Below are positions 1 through 10,830 of a DNA stretch of 64,000 bases, piece by piece (the stretch's first letter is position 1; the number at the start of each line of letters is the position of its first letter). The stretch comes from Siphonodentalium dalli (taxonomy: Eukaryota > Mollusca > Scaphopoda > Gadilida > Siphonodentaliidae), in the NCBI GenBank assembly GCA_032622095.1, contig CP136069.1, positions 126,687,450 through 126,751,449 on the forward strand. The letters are read 5' to 3'. The position numbers were made by a program, and so were the translations under genes. The notes beneath the pieces were generated by a model. The model did no database searches, was not told the origin of the DNA, and saw only the letters and a list, made by a program, of their open reading frames with translations.

Positions 1-2460
1 GCACTTCTACAAATATCGAAATAGTGTCGTCATTTATGGATTGGAGATTGGAAAATGCAATCACAACATTCTACATCATATTTTGCATACAAGTCTCGTT
101 TCGCAGAGCTTTCCGTTTAGCAATAAAGAAACAAGAGCAGGACATGTACAGTGATCTAGATAAGTTTGCCTGCTGTGATCAATCCTTGTTCTTGAAGCTA
201 TATAGTTAATTCCGATAGTTCCAGGCGTAAAAAAACATGTTCTGCGATTGAGTTCGAAGGCAAAATGACACGTGACCCTTTCGATATTCTCTCCGGCTGA
301 CAGAAATACTTTTCTCATCTGTACTCGGCCGACACGCATGCAGACCCGAACTTCTCTTCTCATGTGTAATCTACACTCGACACTCTCCTGGACCCACACC
401 ATGAACACATTCACAGAGTTGTCAACGAACATCTAATAGTAATACACGCACCGCCTACTGTTATTCATATGTTGGCAGCATTCTTTAACTGTATTATATT
501 GACTGAATCGATTCCTTCAAGAATGAAGTTGGGGCTTATCATCCCATTGTACAAAGGTGCACCAAAACCCGAACAGAATCCAGATAGCTACCGTGATATA
601 ACTCTTTTACCAGTTATCTATACGATTTTCGAAAGTGTAATGCACAAAAGATTCATCAAAAGCTCGATTCTCTCCATAGTTTCCAAGTCCTCTAAAAAAT
701 GGCTTCTAAACTGGCATCAGTTGCTCTATGACTTCCTATGTTCTTCAACAAACGATAAGCTATGCAGCCGACATGGATTCACGAGCATACGTCAGAAAGC
801 TTTTGATAAAGTTTGTCATTCTGGGCTGCTAGTCAAGCTACACGATACTGGCTTCCATGGTAAAATTCTGCGCATACTCAACATGCACCAGGACTGTACT
901 GGTAGAGTGATCGCGAATGGTTATATGTCTGACTCTCGCAAGGAACTCGCCAGGGGCCGTTACGTCTCCTTTCTTCTACTTGGTGTACATCAATGATCTT
1001 CTACTCCAGCTTACCCAGTATGTGCATGGTGCAAATATCTCCAATATACAATGTTCATGTCCGACCAGTGCCGACGATATCGCAATAATTTCCATGACTA
1101 AAACAGGACTCGATAGTATGCTGACAATGTGTCATAAATACAGCACCAGATGGCGTTTCACCTTCTCCAGCATAAAGAGTCAAGTACTTGTTTTCAACGA
1201 ATCTCCGGATCATCAGCAACACACTGTAGCCAACCGTTCGTGGACTCTCGGTAATGAGGCCATCTCAGAATCCGTGCGCGTCCACCTTGGTATCATTCAA
1301 GGAAAATTCCACTGTGACATAACTCTAGCTAACGCTATGGCAGCTAAGATGAGGAAAACATATATCTCTCTAGTCGGGCGACGCATGACCAACCCATTCA
1401 CTCCTACTGTCGAAAATTTTATCATCAGTTGTTTTGCCAAGGTCGTTATACGGTTTCGAGCTGTTATCTATTCGCAGCGCATCTGTCCTAAGTACATTGG
1501 AAAGATCATTCAGAACTTGTGTCAATCATACTCAGTCAATCCCGACACGTACAAGAACACATGTTGCTACCGGATTGCTTGGTCTGTTGCCTATGATGGA
1601 TAGAGAAATCGCAATAAAGAAGTTATGTTTTCTCGGAAACCTAGTTCTATTATTCTGCCTCCGAACCACGAAATTCCTATAAAAATATTTGTATATAAGA
1701 CGTTTCAGCACACTCTCTTCGGGCGCAGCGCCACTGGATTCACTGCAGAAATTGTTCCGATTCTCAACAAGTATGTGTTGATGCCTGGATTTCCTAGACT
1801 CAGGTGTATTCCCCAGCAAAACACAATGGAAATCAATTGTCAAAGCGCGTGTCTGTGATTTTTCGTTTGTTACATCGAAGAATTCGGTGTCTCAGGACAG
1901 TGATCTAACTTGTTTTTACTTAAGTCACCCGAACCCAAGAACACTGTGGATGATATGACAAATTATTCCATCCTATCGCCAGACATCTCAGACATCTCGC
2001 TCTGTTAGTAAACAAAACAACGTACTGTAATAATCTAGTGTGCCAGATGTGCGCCGTCATTTATCAACATGAACTCCTGCATGTCATGTTCATATGCCAG
2101 TCACCAATTTATGTGGTCCTTCGTGATAGACACTGGGAATCTATCATCAATCCTTACGGTGTTCATAGCTACCTATTTCTAAGTTCACTGTCAGAGGAGC
2201 AAATCGTTTCATTCAGTCTAGGAAACACGACCCCATGTATAGACCCAGATGTTCTACAGTTTTGTACGGGAATTATTCTCGACACAGCTATGTTCTTATT
2301 CCATATGCGTATATGTAAACTTATTAAAGGGACATAGCATGCGATGGAGCTCTTCAATCTGTTTATATTGTATATAGTTCATGTACCTATATTGTTCATA
2401 TATCTCTCTCACAATGGAGGCATTAAATATATAACAAAATGGGTGTTATTGTTATTATAA
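1..2460 (+). mobile_element. Decayed CR1/L2-like LINE, 3' part, cut by window start
   Basis: Non-LTR retrotransposon remnant entering from the left edge. Reading the + strand across frames gives, in order, an endonuclease-to-RT linker, reverse transcriptase motifs, a C-terminal domain and a CX2C...HX4C zinc knuckle ending near 2337. An AT-rich 3' tail with TGTTATTGTTATTATA follows near 2440-2458. The endonuclease and any ORF1 lie outside the window. The 3' boundary is approximate because the upstream target site is not visible. The order and spacing of domains match the CR1/L2 group of LINEs, but the exact clade is uncertain. Confidence 0.8.
24..2337 (+). pseudogene. LINE ORF2 reverse transcriptase, frameshifted pseudogene
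   Basis: Would copy LINE RNA into DNA at the target site if intact. Visible pieces: linker with FRRAFRLAI...YSDLDKFACCD (about 100-200); a dP.eIl..yF..LYS-type block at 260-345; RT fingers with IPLYKG and YRDITLLP (about 540-610). RT motif A is KAFDKVCHSGLL (793-830). After a frame change near 920-960, motif B reads ARGAVTSPFFYLVYIND and the catalytic box is SADDI (about 1070) instead of F/YADD. A second frame change near 1430 moves into PRSLYGFELL and a thumb/C-terminal region. The last part (2038-2337) has CQMC followed by HVMFIC, a zinc knuckle. Several stops and at least two frameshifts make it non-functional. Confidence 0.82.
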
Positions 2461-2679
2461 CTCCATCCATCTATGTAGGGGATAACCGGGCTAGGACTCC
2501 TCTTCTGCTTGTCCCAAAAATTCAATATGGCGCACATAATTTGAAAAAATGGCGTACATAATTTGAAAAAAATCACCGAATATCCTTCATATTCACATCA
2601 GCTGGCATTATTGTCATGACATTTCAAACTACTCCACCCATGCTTACAGTTGAGATGGAACTACTAAGGCGAAGTAACT
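2461..2679. other. Gene-free gap between LINE and long-TIR element
   Basis: Contains only a short imperfect tandem repeat at about 2526-2572 (ATGGCGCACATAATTTGAAA and a close second copy). No coding signal seen. Confidence 0.5.
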
Positions 2680-3557
2680 ATAACCACTGTGTGTGGACGG
2701 AAGTGAACGCTGGTTTGCGGTAAACAGCCATAAATAAAAGTCGCTCACCCCAGACTGACTACGGTACGTATATTTCCGTCTTTTCCTCCAATTGTGTAAA
2801 AATCCCAGCCCGAGTGCCAATCTGCCTCGGTGAGGGGTGTGTTCTGCTACATTTTCGTACGTTTCAGTGTCGTGTCTCCTTCTCTCGTAAATCAAGGTTA
2901 AACCTCCTATTTTCGAGCTAAAATACGTCACGTTTGTGATCAAAAGCACATTTGTCAAACTGTACGATGTCGTATTTAATAACAAGGACATGTTTTGGAT
3001 GCCTTAATATCACATTGAAAGCCACGCTTAACGTTTGGCCCCTGTTTCCTGTGTTTTCTCGATATACGAGCCCGACTTCAAAGCGTGGTGCTCCAACAGA
3101 ATTGAACACCCGGTAAAATCTGACAAACTAGTATTGAACGCCCGATATTTTTTTATTTTTTTTTTATTGAACCCCTGGTAAACTTTCGATTTTTACGGCC
3201 GTTTAGCATCATATTGCATGTTTCTAACTTGATTTTCACATGCTACAAATGTACATTTTTACATTCCACAGCCAATATTGCTATTTGTGCTAACAAATGT
3301 TTATTAAAATGATCAAATGTCACAGTCAAGATATGAGATGCATTATATCACCCTACAAATAGTCCTTGAATGTTCAATGTTTGAGATTTTCCAGTGTTTG
3401 TTGTCTTAACTAGCACTTTAACTATCACGAGTAACCATGAAAACCCCGCACTCTTTTGTCAATGGTAGTCTTTATATTTTGAAAATATAGATTAACTATA
3501 GTTTACAATGTGTTAGAATTTACCCCAAAATACGACAAATTGCATCTTGTTTTAGCC
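2680..3557 (+). repeat. Left arm of long inverted repeat
   Basis: Reverse complement of 5803-6716. Landmarks shared with the right arm: the CACTGTGTGTGG outer end, a block around GGAGCACCACGCTTT (3075-3095), CTTGACTGTGACATTTG-type sequence (near 3320), and the inner end with TTGTCGTATTTTGG (3520-3540, minus). Differences are spread along the arm, so the arms are not freshly copied. Confidence 0.75.
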
Positions 3558-4035
3558 TAGTTGAAAAATTACAACTTAATGGTAACAATCAAATTCGAAA
3601 CGGTAGTCGGGTAATTTGCGGTGGGGTTGAGTATAGTCGAGCAATTGGATCCCAAAGAGTACAAATACATACACAAAAATAGGATAGTCCCTATATTTCA
3701 CGGGGAGGGTCATGCCATCAAACATGACCATGGGCACTGGAAGCGAGAATGCGGAGGGAACATGTGACCTCGGTCTGGGAGGACCAGAGGTGCCACGGAT
3801 TGCCATTTTGTCACCATACTGAATGCAATCCATGTAAAATTGAAGGAATTTGCAGGGAGCTGTTAAGTTATACACTTATATATTAAACTGGCGTGTGTGT
3901 ATTCCATTGCTTATACATGTAGTCCATAACATTCATATAAAGTGCATGGTGTATACCTTCCCCTAGCTTGCTTCTGGTGGACCCCATTTCGACGTGTCGC
4001 TGAATCTATATATACGCCTAATTTCTATATTTCAG

Positions 4036-4296
4036 ATGGACGAATCCTTTGATATTCTTATGTCGGATGCCCCCACAACACCGTAGTTCTGGTGTCTGGA
4101 GCCCGACTGCGCATTCACCACCAAACACAAAACGAGCTTGAGCAGACATTTAAAGATACACGAACGTGCCAGTGTGGATCAACATGAAGATGGTGTGGTG
4201 ACACCAGTTACACGTTCACCTGCCCAGTCATGTATATGTGTGGCGATCTGGTCACAAACATCACTCGTGGAACATATAGTCTTGGGTGTTGACTGA
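4036..4296 (+). pseudogene. Broken C2H2 zinc-finger exon inside the long-TIR element
   Basis: An ATG lies directly after a splice-acceptor-like ATTTCAG (4029-4035). The frame reads MDESFDILMSDAPTTP, then an in-frame TAG at 4084. It continues into a C-X4-C-X12-H-X3-H zinc finger: Cys at 4093 and 4108, His at 4147 and 4159, with the typical SLSRHLKIH helix. The frame then runs 45 more codons to TGA at 4294 and includes a possible degenerate second finger (CIC...SLVEH). C2H2 fingers usually bind DNA. Here it may be a remnant of the element's own protein or a captured host exon. The stop codon implies a pseudogene unless it is read through or spliced around. Confidence 0.6.
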
Positions 4297-4500
4297 AACC
4301 GCAGTCGTTTACATGGTTGAGTAGGGATTCTGCACTTCCCTGAACAGATGTGTTATCGTTTTGTAATCGGTTGGTAATCCTCACGGAATTCGTATTTTGA
4401 TTCGGCACAATCTCCCTGTCTTTTCTTTCAATCGTTTCGGGTGTTACGCCATACTGCCGAACTACCGATTTGTGGAGTCCGGATTTTTATGGCTAATTTA

Positions 4501-4990
4501 TATTGCCAATTCTTCTCCTGTGTGGCTTCTTATAGATTGCTTGACAACACGTGTTGCCAATTTGATGGCACGTCGTGCACACACATGTCTGCATATCAGC
4601 CGGATCCATCTGTGGAATATATAGAGTAAATAATGACTAAAGGATTGCTGCGTTCAGGGTTTTTATAAATGTATATGTAGCCATAAGAAGTGATATTCTG
4701 GCGGGTAAACTGAAATACAAGTCCGAAATCGGACAGCGGAGACATTATTGCCAATTCTTCTCCTGTGTGGCTTCTTATAGATTGCTTGACAACACGTGTT
4801 GCCAATTTGATGGCACGTCGTGCACACACATGTCTGCATATCAGCCGGATCCATCTGTGGAATATATAGAGTAAATAATGACTAAAGGATTGCTGCGTTC
4901 AGGGTTTTTATAAATGTATATGTAGCCATAAGAAGTGATATTCTGGCGGGTAAACTGAAATACAAGTCCGAAATCGGACAGCGGAGACAT
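4501..4990. repeat. Tandem duplication, 2 x 245 bp
   Basis: The segment starting TATTGCCAATTCTTCTCC at 4501 recurs at 4746, and the two copies appear identical to the end near 4990. The identity contrasts with the diverged arms of the surrounding element. This points to a recent duplication or an assembly artefact. Confidence 0.85.
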
Positions 4991-5802
4991 TATTGATGGT
5001 CAATATAACTCTTAAAATTAATTAGGTATATAGCTGAGGTAAGGGAATTATTTGTAAACGATTGAGAGGCCAACGTATAGCGCCATAATTATTATGTTAA
5101 CTCCAATGTATAAAATACCAGCGGGTATACATAAACCATCTATATCAAGAGAACATATTGTCGATTGACATGAATAACTGACCCCGGCAACTTCAACTAA
5201 TCATAACTTATGTTTGAGATATCTGACATCTGATTTTTTCGGGTTAGCTGTCAGTGTGTATGATATATAGGCCTATGCATAATAACATTAGTTAGAAATT
5301 ACCACACGAGATATGGATGTTGCAAGGAAACAAAGATAGTCGACCAATGGGCTTGAGTGGTAACATTTCGCAACCTGCTTTAGCTGGGTAATTACTATCT
5401 AATATCAACATGTCTTCTTTCTTCTTATACAATACAATGGGTTGATTTGTGTCAGCGGAAGATTCAAAATATTGTTCCATAAATGACAATTAGGTTCAAA
5501 ACCCTGTATTTCTATGTTACTAGTATATGGAACTTTTGTAATCATAAAACGCTCTTTAAATATATGCACATATGTGGTACATCGCATTGGGACTTAGGAT
5601 GCCCCGTGTTATATGTCGATATTATTGATTTCCAACCATCATGTGCAAATAAACGGTTTCGCTTTCTCGAGTGTAACCTTGGAAACCCACCATCTTTGGT
5701 CGAATGTAATAGTTTACATTTATAAAAATACTAGTATATATATAGTTTATACTGTGTTATATTGTGTTATTTTCTAGAACATGCTATCATGTGACTTATT
5801 TC

Positions 5803-6716
5803 CACTAAAACAAGATACAATTGTCGTATTTTGGATAAATTCTAGCACTTTGTAAACTATAGTTAATCTATAGTTTTAAAATATAAAAGACTACCATTGA
5901 CAAAAGAGTGTGGGGTTTTCATGGTTACTCGTTATAGTTAAAGTGCTAGTTAAGACAACAAACAAACAAGGGAAAATCTCAAACATTGGACAATCAAGGA
6001 CTATTTGTAGGATGATCTACTGCATCTCATATCTTGACTGTGACATTTGACCATTTTAATAAACATTTGTTAGCACAAGTAGCAATATTGGCTGTGGAAA
6101 AGTAAAAATGTACATTTGTGGCATGTGAAAATCAAGTTAGAAACGTGCAATATGATGCTAACCGGCCGTAAAGGCATTTTACAGGGTGTAATCGAAAGTT
6201 TACTGGGAGTTCAATACAAATAATAATAAAAAATACCTGGCGTTCAATGCTAGTTTGTCAGATTTTACTGGGAGTTCAATTCTGTTGGAGCACCACGCTT
6301 TCAAGTTGAAATCGGGCTCGTATATCGAGAAAACACAGGAAACAGGGGCCAAACGTTAAGCGTGGCTTTCAATGGGATATTAAGGCATCGAAAACATGTC
6401 TTTGTTATTAAATACGACATCGTACATTTTGAAAAATGAGCTTTTGATCGCAAACGTGACGTGTTCTTAGCACGAAAATAGGAGGTTTAACCTTGATGTA
6501 CGAGAGAACTAGATACGACACTGAAACGAAATTTGTACGAAAATGTAGCGGAACATACCCCTCATCGAGGCAGATTGGCACCCGGGCTGGATTTCTTTTA
6601 CACAATTGGAGGAAACAACGAACATATACCTACCGTAGTCAGTCTGAGGTGAGCGACTTTTATTTATGGCTGATTACCGCAAACCAGCGTTCATTTCCGT
6701 CCACACACAGTGGTAA
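5803..6716 (-). repeat. Right arm of long inverted repeat
   Basis: Mirror copy of 2680-3557. The inner end is near CACTAAAACAAGATACAATT (5803) and the outer end at the CCACACACAGTGGTAAC block (6701-6717). Confidence 0.75.
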
Positions 6717-7608
6717 CTTACCGGTACTACTTTCCCTCCGCGAAACAGCCTCCAATTTACAGGATGGGGTCTAAAATGGGGACCGAAATTTGAAAACACG
6801 TGGACATACCTTTAATTTCTTACAATGCATGCATGGGAGTTATTGTTGCATGAATTCCACCCATATATACATGTATATGGAGAACGTTGATACGAAGTAT
6901 TCGTTTGAGTTGGGTAATTTATACTCACGCCAAGATGGCCGCCAAACTGGTGGTCAGAAATTGAAAAGTCCTAAATATGTTCACATTATAATTTCCACGT
7001 TTGTTACAATATCAATATGTATAGACGAAATCACAAGCTATCGATTCCTATTCAAAACGTACTTAGACACATATCGCAGCTGTTGGCATCTTGGACTGAC
7101 TAAAACCCACAGTGAATAATCGCAGTGTGGCATTTATAAATCCATTCTCCGGTAAGCGCCGATAATGGCCATAACCGTATAGGTGCACCGAATAGTCATA
7201 TTATGACCTGCATGGTTCAGAACAACTACCTGGGTTGATTCTGATTTGCCGCATTTAGAATTATGTGGACCAGCTTCAATCTCTTGATCAGATTTTTATA
7301 TCTGGCTCGCACCAACAGGGACGTCTACACTTCTTGGGAGAAGGGTCTCACTAAACAGAACGTTTCAAACAATACAAATGCCGGTGTCATGCTCATGGTT
7401 TTGTTAAACAAAACTCGGAATTCTCATCCATATTAGTGGCAATTAGCTTCATTCATATAACTGTTTATAATTACCCCACGAAATATAAGTCATATGCATG
7501 TGCATCTTATTTGGTGGGAATATATAAAGTGATTTTGATATGAATTGTTTTAAACGCTACATATACCCCCATGTGCGTGGTTAGCTATTGGTTCGTTAAT
7601 TACGCTAG
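6717..7608. other. No gene recognised
   Basis: One 109-codon open frame on + (6790-7119) has no recognisable domain. Its composition resembles flanking DNA and it includes the repeat-like words CAAGATGGCCGCC. I treat it as chance. Nothing else stands out. Confidence 0.4.
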
Positions 7609-8372
7609 CGTATTATCATATTATCTGTCTACATATACAATATCTGCCATATCAAATACCATCGAGGGGGTATGTTTTTCCATAATATAGGCCAAAATAA
7701 AAAAACGAAAATAGCATAGTAAACTTTAATAGCGGGTCTCGTGATGGCCTAGTTCCACAAATCCCAGCTGTGTGTGGCGTTTTTCTGACGTAATAATATT
7801 ATCTCAGTTTATATTCACAATATCTGCCAATAAAATGCCACCCAGGGTTGTGTGTTTTGCCATAATATAGGCAAAACATTGAAAATTAGCACAGTCAACG
7901 TTAATAACTGGTCTCGTGATAACCTACGGTAGTTCTACGAATCCCAGCTGCGTGTGGTGATTTTCTGACGTAATAATATTATCTCAGTCTATATTAACAA
8001 TATCTGCCAAATAAAATGCCATCTTGGAGGGGGGTGCCATAATGTATGCAAAACATCGAAAATTAGCATAGTCAACGTTAAAAACGGGTCTCGTGGTGAC
8101 CTAGTTCTACGAATCCCAGCTGCGTATGGCGATTTTATGACGTATTATATTCTATCTGTCTACACAAACAATATATGTCAATCAAATACCAGCTAGGGGT
8201 GTGTTTTTCCATAATAAAGGCAAAACATCGAATATTTGCATAGTCAACGTTAATAACTGGTCTCGTAATGACCTAATTCTACGAATCCCAGATGCGTGTG
8301 GCGTTTTTATGACTTAATGCTATTATATCTGTCTATATTAACAATATCTGCCATATCAAAATACTTATTTGG
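7609..8372 (+). repeat. ~180-bp tandem repeat, about 4 copies
   Basis: Units start near 7609, 7789, 7969 and 8147, with a partial unit after 8326. Shared words: ACAATATCTGCCA, CCATAATATAGGC, AAAACATCGAAAATTAGCA, AGTCAACGTTAATAAC, GGTCTCGTGATGACCTA, ACGAATCCCAGCTGCGTGTG and TGACGTAATAATATTATC. Copies are diverged by point changes and small indels. Confidence 0.85.
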
Positions 8373-8432
8373 CGTAAGCTACCATTTAAGGTAGAACAAC
8401 GTAGAACATATATACATAATATTTACAATTTT

Positions 8433-8627
8433 CGATGTTTTGGGCTTTATTATGGCAAAACCCCCTAGATGGCATTTGATATATATAATATAGTGTTAAT
8501 ATAGACATATATAATATCATTACGTCATAACATCGGAATTCGTTGAATTAGGTCATCACGGAACCCGTTATTAACGTTGACTATGCTAATTTTCGATGTT
8601 TTGCCTATATTATGGAAAAACACACCA
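8433..8627 (-). repeat. Inverted copy of the ~180-bp repeat unit
   Basis: Reads on the minus strand as the same unit as the array at 7609-8372: CCATAATATAGGCAAAACAT, then CGTTGACTATGC, AACCCGTTATTAAC and GACGTAATGATATTAT. Array and inverted unit together make a foldback arrangement. Confidence 0.8.
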
Positions 8628-8629
8628 CT

Positions 8630-8935
8630 TTGATCGTATGGTCGTAGTCTTTATCTGTCAAAATAGGAACAAAACTACGAAAATTGGAAAATTCTATATT
8701 TGGCCCTTAATTTGGTCGAAATTTTGACAAATGTTTGGCAACTTTTCTGTGTCATTTTGCTTGTATGGTCGGGGGCCACCCACGGTAGTCTTTATCCGAT
8801 CAAAATGGGCCAAAATTAGAAAATTCGATTTTTGTTTTGCCCTAATTTGGTCGAAATTTTGGCAACATTTTGGTGTTATTTTGATTGTATGGTCAGGGCC
8901 CACCCACGGTAGTCTATATTCGTTGTACAATGACC
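8630..8935 (+). repeat. ~125-bp tandem repeat, about 2.4 copies
   Basis: GTATGGTCG(G)GGGCC...ACGGTAGTCTTTAT recurs near 8637, 8764 and 8887. TTTGGTCGAAATTTTG(A/G)CAA recurs at about 8711 and 8848. No coding signal. Confidence 0.8.
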
Positions 8936-8939
8936 CAAT

Positions 8940-10169
8940 GGTGAAAGTGCGAATATAGCGAATACGCGAATAAGTAATAAATGTGTCGAATTTCGAATAA
9001 GTAAACAATGTCACCTCAGTCTTTTACAAATGCTTTGTTCGGACTACATCTATATCAATGAAATAGTTTAAGTACTGTATGTTTTATCTCTTAAAATTAT
9101 TTTTTCGCATTCATTCCGGGGGATGTCCATGGATTCTGTGTTGGTGTATATAACTAGGTGCTGCTCGTTCGACACCATTTGAAACTGTAGGTGGGCTCTG
9201 CTTTTAACATATATGTTGAGCGCTATTATAAAATAACAGGGAATCCAGACACAACCCTTAGGCCATATGTGGTTGCATTTTAAACTGTCGTTAAGATTGT
9301 TGCACACCATTGATCGCATTTGCATTCATCATATTATCTTAGTGGCTATTTTATGATTGTCTTCATTCAACGATTCACTTCATTTTGAATCAAGTACCGC
9401 GGTATCTACCGATAATTGTGGCAATACGATATTCTCACCATATGCATTTTTATAGAATTTCAAACACATACTACTTGAAGACATATTATGTACTTCTTCG
9501 GGTGCGTGAAACTGATAAGTTAGAATTCAGTTGCTATGCCAACTTGACCGTATGCCAAATAGACCGTACCGCTCCATAGAAATCATCATCCGAACTACGC
9601 TAAATTGTAAATATTTACTACTTGAATCGGGACGCATCTATCTGCGATAAACTAACGAAAACATTTCGCGATCGGCAGTCACTGTATTTAAAGACATATT
9701 ATGTACTTGTTGTGGTGCGTGAATCTAATCTGTTGGTATCCAGTACAGGCGCTATGCCAACCGGAGGAATAAGATTGTTGTCAATTTAGATATAATATTT
9801 GTAAAAATAACTACTTTGAACAATATTATTCTCCATTTCTATTTGATAACCCCACCGGAAAATATATCTTCTGAAGTGGATTAATAATTTTTTTTCCTTT
9901 GGTCCTTTGTAAATTTAGAATTCTATACATTCTTGATAACATCTATTAATCGATCGGAGGTATTGTGGAAATAAGTCTGCCCCGCTATAGATTTGTCACT
10001 GCCACCATTGGCTCGGTGGGTGAGTCTTAATACATCTCAACTTCTCAAGACCACTTTATACCTCATGAAAATAAAATAGTTCTAATCTATTGAATTGAAA
10101 TCTCAGTAACATTGCCAGGCAAATTTGTCACATTTTGTTTGCACAGTGTGTGAACGATTGTGTACGCCC
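8940..10169. other. Gene-free block with one dispersed duplication
   Basis: A ~75-bp segment at 9475-9545 (GAAGACATATTATGTACTTC...GCTATGCCAAC) recurs imperfectly at 9690-9765. No exon-like or transposon-like sequence is recognised in the rest. Confidence 0.5.
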
Positions 10170-10460
10170 TCATCCCAGATAAACCCAGGTGCAATGCTTG
10201 TATATACGGGTCCGGGTTTATACCATGGGCAATTGGAATACTGTACCCAGGTGGAACCCATGCTGTCTATATATGTATAGAACCAGGGGTTTGCGCCTGG
10301 GTAAACTAGGGTTTGTATCTGGGTAATTATGAAACAAGGGGTTTGTACCCGGGTACACTTTACCCAGGTACAGTGTCCCAATTCCTCCGGGTGCAAACAC
10401 CCTGATTCACACCCTGTGGGTTTTTATGTTTACCCATACCATAGTATGGTAAACATAGTG
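10170..10460. repeat. Cluster of ACCCAGG/CCTGGGT direct and inverted words
   Basis: ACCCAGGT, CCTGGGTA and the related CCCGGGTA occur about ten times in 230 bp in both orientations. The cluster ends with an imperfect palindrome TGTTTACCCATACC...GGTAAACA at 10427-10455. It looks like a simple inverted-repeat cluster at the edge of the next repeat. Confidence 0.6.
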
Positions 10461-10830
10461 TCGTTGCCCGGATTGACCACTCGTCGTTCGTCCGTCTGTC
10501 TGTCCGTCTGTCTGTCCGTAGACACTTTACGAGTAATGCGATCACTCACACATTTTCTATCCGATCGAAACCAAATTTTGTATATGGGTTTCTCAGCCAA
10601 AAATACAGATCGAGTTCGAATTTGGGTTTGATCCGAGTTTTATTTACAGAGTTATGGCCCTTTTTCAACTTAGAATTCACGCATTCTGCCATAACTCAAA
10701 CATTTTTTTATCTGATTGGAACCAAATTTGGTATGTGAGTTTCACAGCCCAAAATACAGATCGAGTCCGAATATGGGTTTGATCCGATTAATTTTAAAGG
10801 AGTTATGACCCTTATTCGAGAAAAATAAAA
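10460..10830 (+). repeat. (GTCTGTCC)n-associated dispersed repeat, two ~135-bp units
   Basis: A GTCCGTCTGTCTGTCC microsatellite (10488-10520) precedes two related units, 10545-10675 and 10680-10810. Each reads roughly ATCxGAxxGAAACCAAATTT, GTATATGGGTTTC, CAGCC-AAAATACAGATCGAG, TTTGGGTTTGATCCG, GAGTTATG(G/A)CCC. This type of sequence next to a GTCT microsatellite is common as non-autonomous repeat tails in invertebrates; the exact family is not identified. Confidence 0.65.

Larger units (their letters stand above)
2680..6716. mobile_element. Long-inverted-repeat element (~4 kb)
   Basis: Two arms of about 0.9 kb, in opposite orientation, enclose a 2.25-kb centre. The outer ends share ACCACTGTGTGTGGACGGAA, read inward from 2682 on the left and from 6713 on the right. 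Homology continues through the whole arm with scattered substitutions and small indels. This is the structure of a foldback or long-TIR DNA transposon. No transposase was recognised; the centre has a broken zinc-finger exon and a perfect tandem duplication. No target-site duplication is obvious, so ends are accurate to roughly 10-20 bp. An old inverted duplication not caused by transposition is the alternative. Confidence 0.65.

Noticed and set aside
76-432. 118-codon minus-strand frame at the left edge
   Set aside because: It overlaps the LINE linker/RT text on the + strand, which has clear family motifs.
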